A stretch of DNA of 64,000 bases, taken from positions 1,116,001-1,180,000 of the forward strand of contig JADQAZ010000002.1 in assembly GCA_018524345.1 (NCBI GenBank). The letters are read 5' to 3'. Under the pieces are notes generated by a model, which worked only from the letters and a program-made list of their open reading frames with translations, was not told the DNA's origin and did not search any database. Every line of letters starts with the position of its first letter. Within the stretch, counting starts at the first letter, position 1. Origin of the DNA: Harenicola maris (lineage in GTDB: Bacteria; Pseudomonadota; Alphaproteobacteria; Rhodobacterales; Rhodobacteraceae). The position numbers and the translations under genes were made by a program. Shown piece after piece: positions 1 to 9,266 of the stretch.

Positions 1-270
1 ACCGGTTTCGACAATGATGGCATCATCATCCTCATTGATTTCGAGGACGGCGTGGATGTGCCCGAGGACCTTGACGAAATCGAACGCATCATCCGCAGCA
101 GCGCAGGCGAGGTGTCCGAAGGGGTGCTGCAGCGCAATCCCGAAACCGGCGGGCCGCGGCTGACGTTCAAGTTTCACCCGGGCGAGGAGGAGCTGATCGA
201 ATTCCGCGCGCAACTGCGTTTGAACGGCGCTCCGCTGAGCGAAGTTTGGCTTTATCGGTGGACAGCATGA
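1..270 (+). CDS. opgG: Glucan biosynthesis protein OpgG/MdoG, C-terminal end (partial)
   Basis: The reading frame is open from the first base and encodes the last 89 residues of a protein ending in LSEVWLYRWTA. This resembles the C-terminus of periplasmic OpgG/OpgD proteins, which help build osmoregulated periplasmic glucans. The 5' part lies outside the window. The stop TGA overlaps the ATG of opgH (ATGA), so the two genes are translationally coupled. OpgG and OpgD cannot be told apart from this fragment; the adjacent opgH makes opgG the better choice. Confidence 0.8.
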   Translation, partial: TGFDNDGIIILIDFEDGVDVPEDLDEIERIIRSSAGEVSEGVLQRNPETGGPRLTFKFHPGEEELIEFRAQLRLNGAPLSEVWLYRWTA

Positions 271-2147
271 CGACCTACGCTGCCTCTTTCATGCCGCCCA
301 AGGCACCGCTTGAAATGGCCGAGCAAACCTTTGCGCGGGAGGCTGTCACACGGCAAAACCCGCCCCGCCGCCAGCTGGCAGACAGGCTTTGGCGGACGGC
401 GGCCTTTGTGCCGACGATTCTCGTCTCTGCGATTTTGTGCCTGTCTATCGGGCGCTACCTTCTGGCCAATGGGCTGATGCTGCATCAGGCGGCTGTTCTG
501 GTCTTGGTCACGCTGACCTTCCTGTGGCTGACGTTCTCGGTCAATACGGCGGTCCTTGGTGCATTGCGCACCACCTTCCTGCGCCCCGAGAGCCGCAGCA
601 CGCCCTCTTGCCCGCCCGCGGATATCGCCCTGATCATCCCGATCTATAACGAGGCGCCTTGGGATGTCTTCGGCAACGCCTCTGCCACGCTGAAGGACCT
701 GATCAAGGGGGCCGATGGCAACCGCTATGCCCTCTTTGTGCTGAGTGACACGACCGACGCGGAAAGCGCGGTGCAAGAGGAACGCGCCTTTGCCGCCCTT
801 GCGGCGGAAATCGGTGACGGGGCGGATGTTTACTACCGCCGCCGCCGCGAAAACACGGACAAGAAGATCGGCAATATTGCGGATTGGGTGGAAAACTGGG
901 GCGGGGCCTATGAGGGCATGGTTGTCCTCGACGCCGACAGCCTGATGAGCGCCTCGGCCATCCGCCGCCTGTCCCGCGCCCTGATTTCGGACCCGGGCGC
1001 AGGCCTGATCCAAAGCCACCCGATGCTGATCGGCGCGCGCACCCTGTTTGGCCGCGTGCAGCAGTTTTCCAACGCCGTCTACGGCTGGCTTATGGCCGAG
1101 GGTATGGCGAGCTGGTCTCAGCAAGAGGGCAACTATTGGGGCCACAACGCAATCATCCGGACCCGCGCCTTCGCCAGCAGCGCTCGCCTGCCTTACCTAC
1201 AGGGGCGCAGAGGGCAGCAAAGCCTGATCCTGAGCCATGATTTCATCGAGGCGGGTATGTTGCGGCGTGCGGGCTGGACGGTAAAGCTCCTGCCGGATGT
1301 CAGCGGAAGCTTTGAGGAAACGCCCCAGACATTGATCGATTATATCCTGCGCGATCGTCGCTGGTGCCATGGCAATATGCAGCATCTCCGGCTGCTGCGC
1401 GCCCGTGGTTTCCACATGATCTCGCGGCTGCATATGCTGCAGGGGGCGCTGTCCTATCTGATGTCTCCGGCATGGCTGGCGCTTGTGGTGCTCTGGTCCA
1501 TTCTGGGAAGCGATGTGGATGACACCAGCACCTATTTCTCTGCAGCCAACCCCTTGATGCCGATCTGGCCGGAAAGGCCGGTTCATGCGGGCTGGGTCTA
1601 TCTGTTCCTTGTTTACGGGATGTTGCTGTTCCCCAAGGCCGTGGGAGCGGTTTTGTTCGGGCTACGCCGGAAAACCCGCGTCGCCTATGGCAACGGGGCG
1701 CGGTATGTCGGCTCGATCCTGTTCGAATTGCTGATGTCCGTGCTTTATGCGCCGATCATGATGATCCATCATACCATCGCCTGCGGGCGGGCCATTGTTG
1801 GCAAATCGCCCTCATGGGTGCCGCAAAACCGCGGCGATGCCGGGCACAGCTGGGGCCAGACACTGCGGTTTCATTGGGTTGAAACGCTGTTCGGCACCGT
1901 TTTGCTGTCCGGTATCCTGTTTGCCAATGTCTCGGTCATGATCCTGCCGATTGCGATAAGCCTTGTGGCGGCGGTGCCCCTGTCAAAGATCGGCTCAAAG
2001 CCTGTGATCGATGCGGAGTCGCCCGTGCTGCGCCTTGATACGCCCCATACCCTGATCGAGCCGCGCATCATCAGGGCGGCTCGGGAGCAACGTGCATGGA
2101 TCAAGGATCAGGTGATCAACGCGCCGACGCGCATCGCCGCCGAATAG
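267..2147 (+). CDS. opgH: Glucans biosynthesis glucosyltransferase OpgH
   Basis: Inner-membrane family 2 glycosyltransferase of 626 residues that polymerises glucose from UDP-glucose into the backbone of periplasmic glucans. The catalytic domain shows LIIPIYNEAP near residue 115, the metal-binding VVLDADS near 219, and RDRRWCHGN (the QxxRW-like acceptor motif) near 361. Hydrophobic segments lie on both sides of this domain, with more at the C-terminus. The ATG at 267 overlaps the opgG stop and is preferred over an in-frame TTG at 246. It is shorter than enterobacterial OpgH, as is usual in alphaproteobacteria. The next gene is convergent and only 3 bp away. Confidence 0.93.
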   Translation: MTTYAASFMPPKAPLEMAEQTFAREAVTRQNPPRRQLADRLWRTAAFVPTILVSAILCLSIGRYLLANGLMLHQAAVLVLVTLTFLWLTFSVNTAVLGALRTTFLRPESRSTPSCPPADIALIIPIYNEAPWDVFGNASATLKDLIKGADGNRYALFVLSDTTDAESAVQEERAFAALAAEIGDGADVYYRRRRENTDKKIGNIADWVENWGGAYEGMVVLDADSLMSASAIRRLSRALISDPGAGLIQSHPMLIGARTLFGRVQQFSNAVYGWLMAEGMASWSQQEGNYWGHNAIIRTRAFASSARLPYLQGRRGQQSLILSHDFIEAGMLRRAGWTVKLLPDVSGSFEETPQTLIDYILRDRRWCHGNMQHLRLLRARGFHMISRLHMLQGALSYLMSPAWLALVVLWSILGSDVDDTSTYFSAANPLMPIWPERPVHAGWVYLFLVYGMLLFPKAVGAVLFGLRRKTRVAYGNGARYVGSILFELLMSVLYAPIMMIHHTIACGRAIVGKSPSWVPQNRGDAGHSWGQTLRFHWVETLFGTVLLSGILFANVSVMILPIAISLVAAVPLSKIGSKPVIDAESPVLRLDTPHTLIEPRIIRAAREQRAWIKDQVINAPTRIAAE

Positions 2148-2150
2148 GCC

Positions 2151-2570
2151 CTATTCGGGGGAGCGCTTGCGCATGCCATCAACGCTAAAGCTGTCCTCGT
2201 TGCGCATGATGAACAGGGCCACCGCGGCGCCGAAGGCGGGCACGGCCGTCCACATCAGGTTGTTGGGGTAGTTGGTGTAGTTCATCAGGTTCGGGATCGA
2301 GCCAAGAACGCCCGCCCCCTGCATCAAGGCAAGGCTGGCATAGCTGAAGGTGCGCCAGAGCCCGACCGTAAAGAGCGCCAAGAGCAGCATCTGCGCGATG
2401 CCGACGTAGGAGGACAGGTCCTGCGTCACGAAGCCGAGCCCGTACATATTCGTAAACACGTTCTCGAACCATTCGGGACGGTAAAATTTCAGGCTGGCCC
2501 AAGCCCCGAAGAAGGCGGCAATCGTCAGGCGGATAATCAGCAGTGACGCGGAAAGTTTGATGTTGGTCAT
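2151..2570 (-). CDS. DoxX-like small integral membrane protein
   Basis: A 139-residue, strongly hydrophobic protein with about four predicted membrane segments (near residues 8-25, 55-75, 80-100 and 108-127) and a short charged C-terminus. Size, topology and the N-terminal pattern of a membrane helix followed by K-F resemble the DoxX/DUF6041-like family. No catalytic residues are visible, so its role is unknown. The gene is transcribed away from a minus-strand esterase and rhodanese located upstream on the same strand, and may share their transcript. Confidence 0.6.
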   Translation of the reverse strand: MTNIKLSASLLIIRLTIAAFFGAWASLKFYRPEWFENVFTNMYGLGFVTQDLSSYVGIAQMLLLALFTVGLWRTFSYASLALMQGAGVLGSIPNLMNYTNYPNNLMWTAVPAFGAAVALFIMRNEDSFSVDGMRKRSPE

Positions 2571-2602
2571 TGGGGGTGTCCGTTCATGTAACCTAGGAAA
2601 AT

Positions 2603-3451
2603 TCAGTTGGCGGGCAGGGCTTCGACCCAGTCGACCACCAGATCAGGCCAGCCGCGCGGGACCACATGCCCGCCGTCAAACAGGGCAAAGGTCAGGGCGG
2701 AGCCGCTTTCGCAGCCTGTCCAGCTGCGTTGCCAAAAGGGGGTGCTGGTGTCAAAACTGCGGGCTTGGTAGTCGGTGCAGCCGTTGGTGTCGCGCCACAG
2801 GCCCAAGGCATAGTGGATGTCTCCCTGTGCAAAGGCATCGGGTCGATCCCGCTCAACACGGTTCACCACGCGCCCCTCGATCGGCACGGTGCCGTCCCGC
2901 CAGCCGTGGGTATGGAGCATTTGCACAGGCCCCGCACATTCGGCGGGATGGGGCCGCCAGAAGTTGCCGGACAGGGGGGCGTAGGCCGCGAAACTCTCCG
3001 GCGCGGCACAGGCCGTATAGGCAGTCATGGAGCCGCCAATGGAGAACCCTGCAAGAATGACCCCCTCGGGGTTCAGGCCAAGCCGGGCGATGGCATCGTC
3101 GCGCACGTCCTGCAGGAAGGCAATTTCATCGGCCTGACCACCGGAGGCCGGATGAAACCGCCAAGAGCGCCCGTTGCGCCCCTCGCGCACCACGCCATCG
3201 GGGGCGATGACGGTGTAACCGCGCGCGAGGAAATCGTTGACCATGCCGCTGTTGCGCAGGGCGCCTGCGCCGCTGCCTCCGAAGCCGTGGATATAGACCA
3301 CGGCAGGCCCATCCTGCGTGCCGCCTTCCGGCGCGGCGACGTAATAGGCGCGATCACCGACGGGGCAGGGGGTCTCCGTCGAGCAGGCCGCCGCCTGGGT
3401 GGCAAAACCGGCCAAACACCCCAGTAGCCCCGCACGGATGAAGTTTTTCAT
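2603..3451 (-). CDS. Secreted polyhydroxybutyrate depolymerase/LpqC-like esterase
   Basis: An alpha/beta-hydrolase of 282 residues with an N-terminal signal peptide ending about AAA at residue 22. The sequence shows an oxyanion region IHGFGGSG, the nucleophile elbow GFSIGGS with Ser near residue 148, a likely acid in HGWRDGTVP, and the catalytic His in DGGHVVP near the C-terminus. This matches the PHB depolymerase/feruloyl esterase family (LpqC, esterase_PHB). A periplasmic or secreted polyester or ester hydrolase is inferred; the substrate cannot be read from the sequence. Confidence 0.82.
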   Translation of the reverse strand: MKNFIRAGLLGCLAGFATQAAACSTETPCPVGDRAYYVAAPEGGTQDGPAVVYIHGFGGSGAGALRNSGMVNDFLARGYTVIAPDGVVREGRNGRSWRFHPASGGQADEIAFLQDVRDDAIARLGLNPEGVILAGFSIGGSMTAYTACAAPESFAAYAPLSGNFWRPHPAECAGPVQMLHTHGWRDGTVPIEGRVVNRVERDRPDAFAQGDIHYALGLWRDTNGCTDYQARSFDTSTPFWQRSWTGCESGSALTFALFDGGHVVPRGWPDLVVDWVEALPAN

Positions 3452-3467
3452 TCTGATGTCCTATTGT

Positions 3468-3917
3468 TCAAAGAGGGTAAGAAACGGTGGGAAGATGTCG
3501 CGCCAGCCAGCCCGGCCCCGCACGGGAGCCAAGCATCCCCTCTGGCACGTCAATGACCGGGCTGATGCCCGCCTCTACCAAGCGCAGGGTGGTGCGCGCC
3601 GAGCGCACGCCGCGGGCGCAGATCACCGCAACCGGCTGTGCCTTGTTTTCCTGCGCCGCCAGAATACCCGCGATGAAACCGTCAGATCGCAGATCAAGGG
3701 GGACAGCAAATTCGCCAATGCCGGTATCGGACCATTCATCTGGGCGGCGGATATCGACGAGCAGTATCTCCCCGCGCGCTGCGGCCCTATGGGCCTCATC
3801 CGGGGCCATGACCAATGCCTCCTTCGCGCGCGCACCCCAAAAGGAGGCAGCGGTGTATCCTGCGATTCCCAAAGCGGCGGCCCCACCAAGGGTCAGGAAT
3901 GATCTACGGCTCAACAT
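3468..3917 (-). CDS. Tat-exported rhodanese-like protein
   Basis: A 149-residue protein starting at the ATG at 3917, which places a twin-arginine signal (SRRSFLTLGG plus a hydrophobic stretch) at the N-terminus. One rhodanese domain follows, with LLVDIRRPDEW and the active-site loop CARGVRSA, where Cys would carry the persulfide. The expected role is periplasmic sulfur transfer. It lies 16 bp upstream of the esterase on the same strand. The open frame extends further upstream, but the added residues would bury the Tat signal, so the internal start is chosen. Confidence 0.8.
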   Translation of the reverse strand: MLSRRSFLTLGGAAALGIAGYTAASFWGARAKEALVMAPDEAHRAAARGEILLVDIRRPDEWSDTGIGEFAVPLDLRSDGFIAGILAAQENKAQPVAVICARGVRSARTTLRLVEAGISPVIDVPEGMLGSRAGPGWLARHLPTVSYPL

Positions 3918-4081
3918 GGCGCCACAGTAGGGGGAATTGGTTAACGCTGTGAATATGTCCGCGGTCACAAAGCCGAGAGAGCAAAGCAAAAAGGCCTGCC
4001 GTGGGCGGGCACTGCGCAAAAAGCCCGTGCTGCTCAGGGCGCGCTGCCACCCGAAGGTGCGAATTCATTGCCAAAAGGGGG

Positions 4082-4108
4082 GTGGTGCTGCTGGAGAGAA
4101 TCGAACTC
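4082..4108 (-). repeat. Distal attachment site of island 1 (tRNA-Thr 3' fragment)
   Basis: This 27-bp stretch is identical to 9063-9089, the CCA end and T-arm of tRNA-Thr on the minus strand. The match stops abruptly at 4109. It is the expected product of site-specific integration and marks the island boundary away from the intact tRNA. Confidence 0.85.
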
Positions 4109-4331
4109 GGGTATATTTCTCTTAACTTGCTTATTTTATTGTATAATTTTTGTGTCACGTCAAGCGCTGTGTAGCACCCTAGTGTAAAGGGATATCGGCG
4201 GGACAACGCGCTTAGACAGGCTTCTAGCCGAAATTTACAACGTATGCTCTCTTTCGGATTTAGGAGTATCTCGGAGTGGTGATTTTGGAGCGAGGTGCGT
4301 GTAGGAAAAGGTCTTACTACGATAACCGGGG

Positions 4332-4991
4332 TCAGCGAACGAACCTTCGATAGATAAAGAAAAGACCGAGCCCCACCATCGCGGGGATAAAGATGATCTC
4401 TAACATGTACGCGAAGTCATCGATCGTTATGTACCTGCCATAGGGTTCGGCTAGAAAAGCATACGAAAGAACACATGCGCTCCAGCAGATGACGACGAAT
4501 ATCGCAACGCGCACGTCTTTGGGAAGTCTCTTAATACACTCAATATTTAACGCTGTCCGTCGATCCTTTGCTGAGTGCATGTGGTTTTCTCGCTCTGCGG
4601 AAGAAGCACGGGAGTGTGCCTCAGATAGGAACTCGGGCCACCTGCCCTTCAAATAGAATATGTTGATTATTATCCAGGCTAAATTGAAAGAAAAAATCGT
4701 CGATAATAAGATAGCCCATCGATTTCTTTGAACAGAGAGGTAGCCAATGACGGAGCTCAGGAGCACCACTGTGGTACCAAGAGCGAATATTCCTAGACTT
4801 CCGTCTTCGATGCCAGTGTAAGCGAGAGATCCAAATATAAGAATGTTAGTGATAAGCGCATTGAAAATTACAAAAAAACCCCATTTGAAGCCTAGTTTGT
4901 CGGGGTTTTTCTCACCCCAGACTCTTCCACGCCAAAGGGCTAGAATAAGCGAAGGGATGCCTACAGCAGCCACAAATTCAAATTGGTCCAT
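4332..4991 (-). CDS. Hypothetical multi-pass membrane protein
   Basis: A 219-residue protein of unknown family with about six hydrophobic segments: near 8-20, 38-58, 67-85, 92-112, then after a hydrophilic loop (about 115-155) near 160-178 and 190-210. The loop is rich in charged residues and probably cytoplasmic. It is island cargo with lower GC than the flanking core genes, a sign of transfer. Multi-helix proteins without enzymatic motifs are common island passengers, sometimes effectors, but nothing in the sequence assigns a function. Confidence 0.55.
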   Translation of the reverse strand: MDQFEFVAAVGIPSLILALWRGRVWGEKNPDKLGFKWGFFVIFNALITNILIFGSLAYTGIEDGSLGIFALGTTVVLLSSVIGYLSVQRNRWAILLSTIFSFNLAWIIINIFYLKGRWPEFLSEAHSRASSAERENHMHSAKDRRTALNIECIKRLPKDVRVAIFVVICWSACVLSYAFLAEPYGRYITIDDFAYMLEIIFIPAMVGLGLFFIYRRFVR

Positions 4992-5199
4992 GTTTTATGA
5001 AAACTCCCTGTATGCTGTGTGACTTGGGCGGATAACACGCCGAGATCAGGTTGCAACTTGAAACAGCGTCTGCTTGCTTTGCGCAGCGGTTTATTGTGTT
5101 AATGGTTGTTTTAGAATTGAAGCGTCCCGGTGCGAAATGTGTAGATGCCCCTGCTGTTTCCAGATGGATGCTTGGCTTGGAATAAGGGCAGGAGAACAC

Positions 5200-5409
5200 A
5201 TGACAATCTTAGAAGATGTGAGCGATCTGATCAAGCAGCGGTCCCCATCTGCGCTATGTGATGACTGCATCGCAGAGAAGCTGAAACTATCTGTAAGGCA
5301 GCACGCAAACCACAAGACCCGTGAGCTGGCCGTGATGAAAGGCTTTGACCGCCGTCCTGATGTTTGTTCGTCCTGTGGCGCTGAGAAACTGGTCATTCGA
5401 CATGGCTAG
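5200..5409 (+). CDS. Small CxxC zinc-binding-type protein
   Basis: A 69-residue protein with two Cys pairs, CDDC near residue 20 and CSSCG near residue 56, spaced as in a zinc-ribbon. A GGAG at 5191 sits 5 bp before the ATG at 5200, which supports this start. The frame is open upstream and contains further cysteines (CRCPCC), so a longer form from near 5074 is possible. No family is recognised. Confidence 0.5.
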   Translation: MTILEDVSDLIKQRSPSALCDDCIAEKLKLSVRQHANHKTRELAVMKGFDRRPDVCSSCGAEKLVIRHG

Positions 5410-5481
5410 CGGGCCCATAAGATAAAAAAACGTCCGGTACGGGGAAGGGCGTAGATGGCATCAGTCCGGCCGGGCGGCGGT

Positions 5482-5814
5482 TTAAGCCAGATTAAGGGCT
5501 TTTCTTGCAATTTCCATAGCCTCTTCGACGGTTTCTCGTTCTTCCGAGAATTTCGCCGTCATATCGATCACAGGAGATGGCGCATCGAGATATGTACTCG
5601 CCGGAAGTGTTCTAATGCGAAACCCTTTCGGGAGTGCTTTCTGATGCCCCTGTAGTCGGGTGTACATCCATTGCTCAGTTAGCGGGGGTGAAGCTAAAAA
5701 CAGTACAAAAATCTGAGGCCTCAAATTCAACAGTCGATGTTCTAAAGCTCCCCCGGTAGGGTCGAGGTTGCCGCATGGTGCAGAGCCCTGGATTGTAGCT
5801 GGGCAGGAGCTCAA
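5482..5814 (-). CDS. Possible small hypothetical protein or gene fragment
   Basis: An open frame of 110 codons. Its C-terminal half (from about residue 30) looks protein-like, ending in an acidic helix with ERETVEEAMEIARKAL. The first 25 residues look less natural and no start with a clear ribosome binding site is visible. It may be a short unknown gene or the tail of a gene whose 5' part was lost. Outside it, 5410-5481 and 5815-5896 hold nothing recognisable. Confidence 0.3.
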   Translation of the reverse strand: MSSCPATIQGSAPCGNLDPTGGALEHRLLNLRPQIFVLFLASPPLTEQWMYTRLQGHQKALPKGFRIRTLPASTYLDAPSPVIDMTAKFSEERETVEEAMEIARKALNLA

Positions 5815-5896
5815 CTGTACTGCCAGAACTGCACTCTGGAAACGCTGTGGGTGTACGCGTTACGCCCCTTACTTGCCTCACAGGGCAAGCCCTAAC

Positions 5897-5990
5897 GAGA
5901 CGTCTCAAGATGGGCCAGTGAGTGTCCCAAAAGAATGCACTTGACGATTTGAGACGGTGATTGTTATCACATCTTAGACATTGTGAGACA
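5897..5990. other. Possible res-type recombination/operator site of the serine recombinase
   Basis: Just upstream of the serine recombinase lie several inverted repeats: a perfect 10-bp palindrome GAGACGTCTC at 5897-5906, an 8-bp pair CGTCTCAA (5901-5908) and TTGAGACG (5949-5956), and GTGAT-N4-ATCAC at 5957-5970. Clustered dyads next to a resolvase gene are typical of its binding sites. The assignment is by position and symmetry only. Confidence 0.35.
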
Positions 5991-6010
5991 TCTATCGGGA
6001 GAAGAGACAC

Positions 6011-6601
6011 ATGCTGGTAGGATATGCGCGGACTTCCACATTGGACCAGAAGGCGGGCCTTGAGGGCCAAGAGCGGGAATTGATTGCTGCTGGCTGTGAG
6101 CGGCTCTTCATAGAACAGGTGTCTTCTGTTGACGTGAGAGCCCGTGAGGAGCTCGCTGAGGCCCTTACCTTCGTGCGGGAGGGGGACACTCTAGTTGTGA
6201 CCAAGTTGGACCGTCTAGCCCGCTCTGTGGCTCATCTATTGGAGGTTCTGGACACCCTTACAGATAGGGGTGCGGCCCTGCGCATCCTCAATATGGGGAT
6301 CGACACAAATACCCCTACGGGCAAGCTGATGCTGACGGTTCTAGGCGGTGTCGCAGAGTTTGAACGCGAGATCATGCTTGAGAGGCAACGTGAGGGGATC
6401 GCTAAGGCCAAGGCAGCGGGGAAGTATCGGGGTCGCAAGGCAACGGCACGAGCCAAGTCGGAGGAGGTCTTGAAGCTGCACCGAGAGGGCGTCGGCGGCA
6501 CCCAGATTGCCAAGCGGCTGGAGATCGGCAGAGCCAGTGTCTACCGGATACTTAGCGAGGCCTCTGATGGGCTCAATGCCGATGCTGGAGCTGAAGGATA
6601 G
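6011..6601 (+). CDS. Serine recombinase (resolvase/invertase family)
   Basis: A 196-residue small serine recombinase. The catalytic domain begins with GYARTSTLDQ, whose Ser near residue 9 is the expected nucleophile. The conserved TKLDRLARS follows near residue 63 and EFEREIMLERQREGI near residue 115. A C-terminal helix-turn-helix (TQIAKRLEIGRASVYRIL) binds DNA. Such enzymes resolve cointegrates or invert segments. No transposase accompanies it, so it may stabilise the island or control a nearby invertible site. Confidence 0.88.
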   Translation: MLVGYARTSTLDQKAGLEGQERELIAAGCERLFIEQVSSVDVRAREELAEALTFVREGDTLVVTKLDRLARSVAHLLEVLDTLTDRGAALRILNMGIDTNTPTGKLMLTVLGGVAEFEREIMLERQREGIAKAKAAGKYRGRKATARAKSEEVLKLHREGVGGTQIAKRLEIGRASVYRILSEASDGLNADAGAEG

Positions 6602-7427
6602 GGGAGGGGCTGTCTGAGCCGCCCTATCTGTTTTGGGCAAGCACCCTCCCATCTGTGTCCACTTGGGTTCTAGCGTCTGATCGCTGTCTTGGGGCGTCAC
6701 CTGCGTACGAGTGGTTCTTGGGGCCCTCAAGCGCACCGTAGGGAGTTTGTTAGGTAATTGAATGAGGGTCGGGTCCAGCATGACGTTGATGTGGCTCTCT
6801 GTGGCTGCCTGTGCGCTTCTTTCGAGCGGCCTTTGAGCAAGATGGGCACTGGAGGTTTTCCCCGTCACATTGAAGCATGGTCTGGCGTGATGGAGATAAG
6901 CTCTGTTGAGTTGGGGCTTCGAATCAATTTCACGTCCCATAGGACAGGGGCCCCAATGGTTCCCTGTATGGTTCTCCTTCAAGGGGACGCTTCGGTGTAC
7001 CTTAAGGAGATTCAAAGTTGCCCTCTACGGGGCTACATCGGTCCTAAGGCCTAGCGACCTACGGGGTGAAGACCCCGAACATGGGTTGCATATGGTGGTC
7101 TAAGGGAGGGCATGAAACCTTACGGCGTTCAGACGCTGATGTCACCCACAGCGGTATTTTCCTAAGCACTGTTCGCCCAAGTAGTGAACAATTGGTCAGG
7201 GGCCTTTATGACCGCTAATGGACTATCAGCTGTCCCTTAATGGTGCCCCTTAAGGTTTCGCTATGGCGTCCCTGAGCGAGCGGCTCGGGCGCGGTTTCGG
7301 CGTACGGTGCATTGGCGGCTCAGTGGTCTGTATGCCTCCAGTTGCACACCTCCTCCCCTTTTTAGTGCTGTGCCACGTTGCAGCCATACCTAATTGAATT
7401 CTGTTCTCGGAGACCGTTATTCGTCGC
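6602..7427. other. About 0.8 kb without a convincing gene
   Basis: No open frame here has a plausible start, ribosome binding site and protein-like composition. The stretch 7020-7120 has repeated CTACGGGG and a small dyad GGGGTGAAGACCCC, and 7230-7256 has near-palindromic CCTTAA/TTAAGG motifs. These could be recombination or structural RNA elements of the island, or decayed coding sequence. I see no terminator or RNA family I can name. Confidence 0.4.
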
Positions 7428-8972
7428 TTATTCTGGCCCTGTCGATGTTGCATTGTAGCGAGGTAGCTTTGCCACCGCGTCCTTCAGTGCTTTGACAGTG
7501 TGCTCCCCGTATCGAGTCGATGCCCTTCCGTCCTCGTGCCCGACAATCGCATCCACGGTTTCTGGGTGTATGCCTACGTCTCGGCACACTGTCTTGAAAC
7601 GGTGTCGCCATGCGTGGTTTGGCTGAATGTTCTTATCCTTGATACCGACGACATCGCGGACCCACTTCCTGATCTTGTCACCTGCATTGCGGGCGGGTGT
7701 AAGCGGATCAGTGGTCTTGTCGCTTGACTTGTGGAAGAGCGGACCGTCGGGAAGGCTTTGTACCATCTTGAGAAAGCCAAGCTCAATGAGTTGGGGGTGA
7801 AGGGGCACGTTGCGGTACTTCCCAGTCTTGACCGATCCCGCGTCGGGAGTGATCTGCAGATATGGTGTTTCTCCGCGCGTCACGACGTCGGACTTCCTAA
7901 GCTGCATCATTTCAGTAATTCGCGCTCCGGTGAAGGCGCATAGCCAAGGCCCCCAACGGATGGCCCGCTTATTCTCGGCTGTTCTGCGTCCCAATTCTGA
8001 GGGGTCTACGAGTGCCGCAGTCAGAATTCTCTGTGCTTCGTCATCAGTGAAACCCGATGATCGCGTAATGGGCGCTCGGGTAGCCCTTACATGAACGCCG
8101 TCTGTGGGGTTTTCCTTGAGGCGTTGTTTGGCTTTTCCAACGGTGAAGATCGCTCGAGCAGCGGCTAGATACTTCCCCTTCACGGTAACGCCAGTCAGGC
8201 CCTCATTGTGCCTTAGGTTGTCGCACCAATCGATAATATTGCGAGAGGTTAGGCGGGATGCGTCTTCATGCCCGACAAAATCAACTAGGCTCTGTATTTT
8301 TTGTCGAAAATCTCCCACGGTCCTAGTGGATTTGCCCTCGGCAATGTGATCCCCCTCCCACAGTTTGAAGAGCGTCCAGATATTCGTCTCTGTGAGCGGT
8401 GCTGTGGCTACTTCTTGAGTGCTTTGGAGCATCACGTCCGCAGAGGGGAAACGCGATAGGTTGGGGTCAGGGGAGAAATCCCCCTGTGCGCGTTTCATTT
8501 GTTGTTCCGCCGCCTCGCGCAAGGTGCGGTGCATCTCGGCTATCATTCGATCTCTACTGAACTCGTCGGTGACGAGGGAGTGCTGCAAGAGTAAGTTATC
8601 TACGCTGGAGCCATACCATTCAGCTAAAGAGGCTGGTTTGGAGTCTAGCTTATCGAGGAGAGCCAAGACTTCCTCCCAGACCTTTGGTTCGCCCGGCTCT
8701 GTTTCAAGCATCGCCGCAAAGTCCCTGTAGAATTGGCCACTCAGGGCAACGATAGTTTGAAGTGGTAGGGGGCTTGGCTCTTTGCGGTGAGCTTCCCACT
8801 CCATTGCTTGTCTGCGTACTTCGTTGGCATTGAGCAGCTTCGCCTCTGCTGGGTCTCGGGTTCGCAGTGAGCGGCTCACGATTCTATCACCGAGTTTGGG
8901 GCGGAGATCGGCCGGAACTCGTTGGCGGAAATAGTAGATTCCAGACTTCGGATGTTTGAGCGGGCGGGGCAT
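7428..8972 (-). CDS. Tyrosine-type site-specific integrase of island 1
   Basis: A phage-type integrase of 514 residues if it starts at the ATG at 8972, which gives MPRPLKHPKSGIYYFRQRVP, a DUF6538-type N-terminus common in alphaproteobacterial integrases. The frame extends to 9038 as an alternative start; neither start has a strong ribosome binding site. The catalytic residues are visible: Arg in TGARITEMMQL, HxxR in HAWRHRFK, GHEDGRAS, and the Tyr nucleophile in ASTRYGEHT. It would recombine the element at the tRNA-Thr 3' end, which lies 91 bp from its start. Confidence 0.92.
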   Translation of the reverse strand: MPRPLKHPKSGIYYFRQRVPADLRPKLGDRIVSRSLRTRDPAEAKLLNANEVRRQAMEWEAHRKEPSPLPLQTIVALSGQFYRDFAAMLETEPGEPKVWEEVLALLDKLDSKPASLAEWYGSSVDNLLLQHSLVTDEFSRDRMIAEMHRTLREAAEQQMKRAQGDFSPDPNLSRFPSADVMLQSTQEVATAPLTETNIWTLFKLWEGDHIAEGKSTRTVGDFRQKIQSLVDFVGHEDASRLTSRNIIDWCDNLRHNEGLTGVTVKGKYLAAARAIFTVGKAKQRLKENPTDGVHVRATRAPITRSSGFTDDEAQRILTAALVDPSELGRRTAENKRAIRWGPWLCAFTGARITEMMQLRKSDVVTRGETPYLQITPDAGSVKTGKYRNVPLHPQLIELGFLKMVQSLPDGPLFHKSSDKTTDPLTPARNAGDKIRKWVRDVVGIKDKNIQPNHAWRHRFKTVCRDVGIHPETVDAIVGHEDGRASTRYGEHTVKALKDAVAKLPRYNATSTGPE

Positions 8973-9063
8973 TTGTAGGATCACGATGTAGCACCTCGGT
9001 GTAACACCCGAGGCCGTTTTTCTCTTGCTACACAGCAACGCTTTGATCTGAAAGCAGAAAGCG

Positions 9064-9138
<75 letters not shown>

Positions 9139-9266
9139 GCGCTGGTGTGATGCGCGTTCTAGCGATTAAGGCGGGGGGTGCAAGTGTTTTTGCGTCTTGT
9201 CCTGCGGGGAAATGTGCCGAAATCATCCGCTGGACCCTTTGGCCCCCAATCGTGTAGAGGAAACCC

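Noticed and set aside
4082..4108. Possible second tRNA-Thr
   Set aside because: Only the 27-bp 3' end is present.
6758..7054. Frame of about 98 codons in island 1
   Set aside because: No ribosome binding site and unnatural composition; not supported as a gene.
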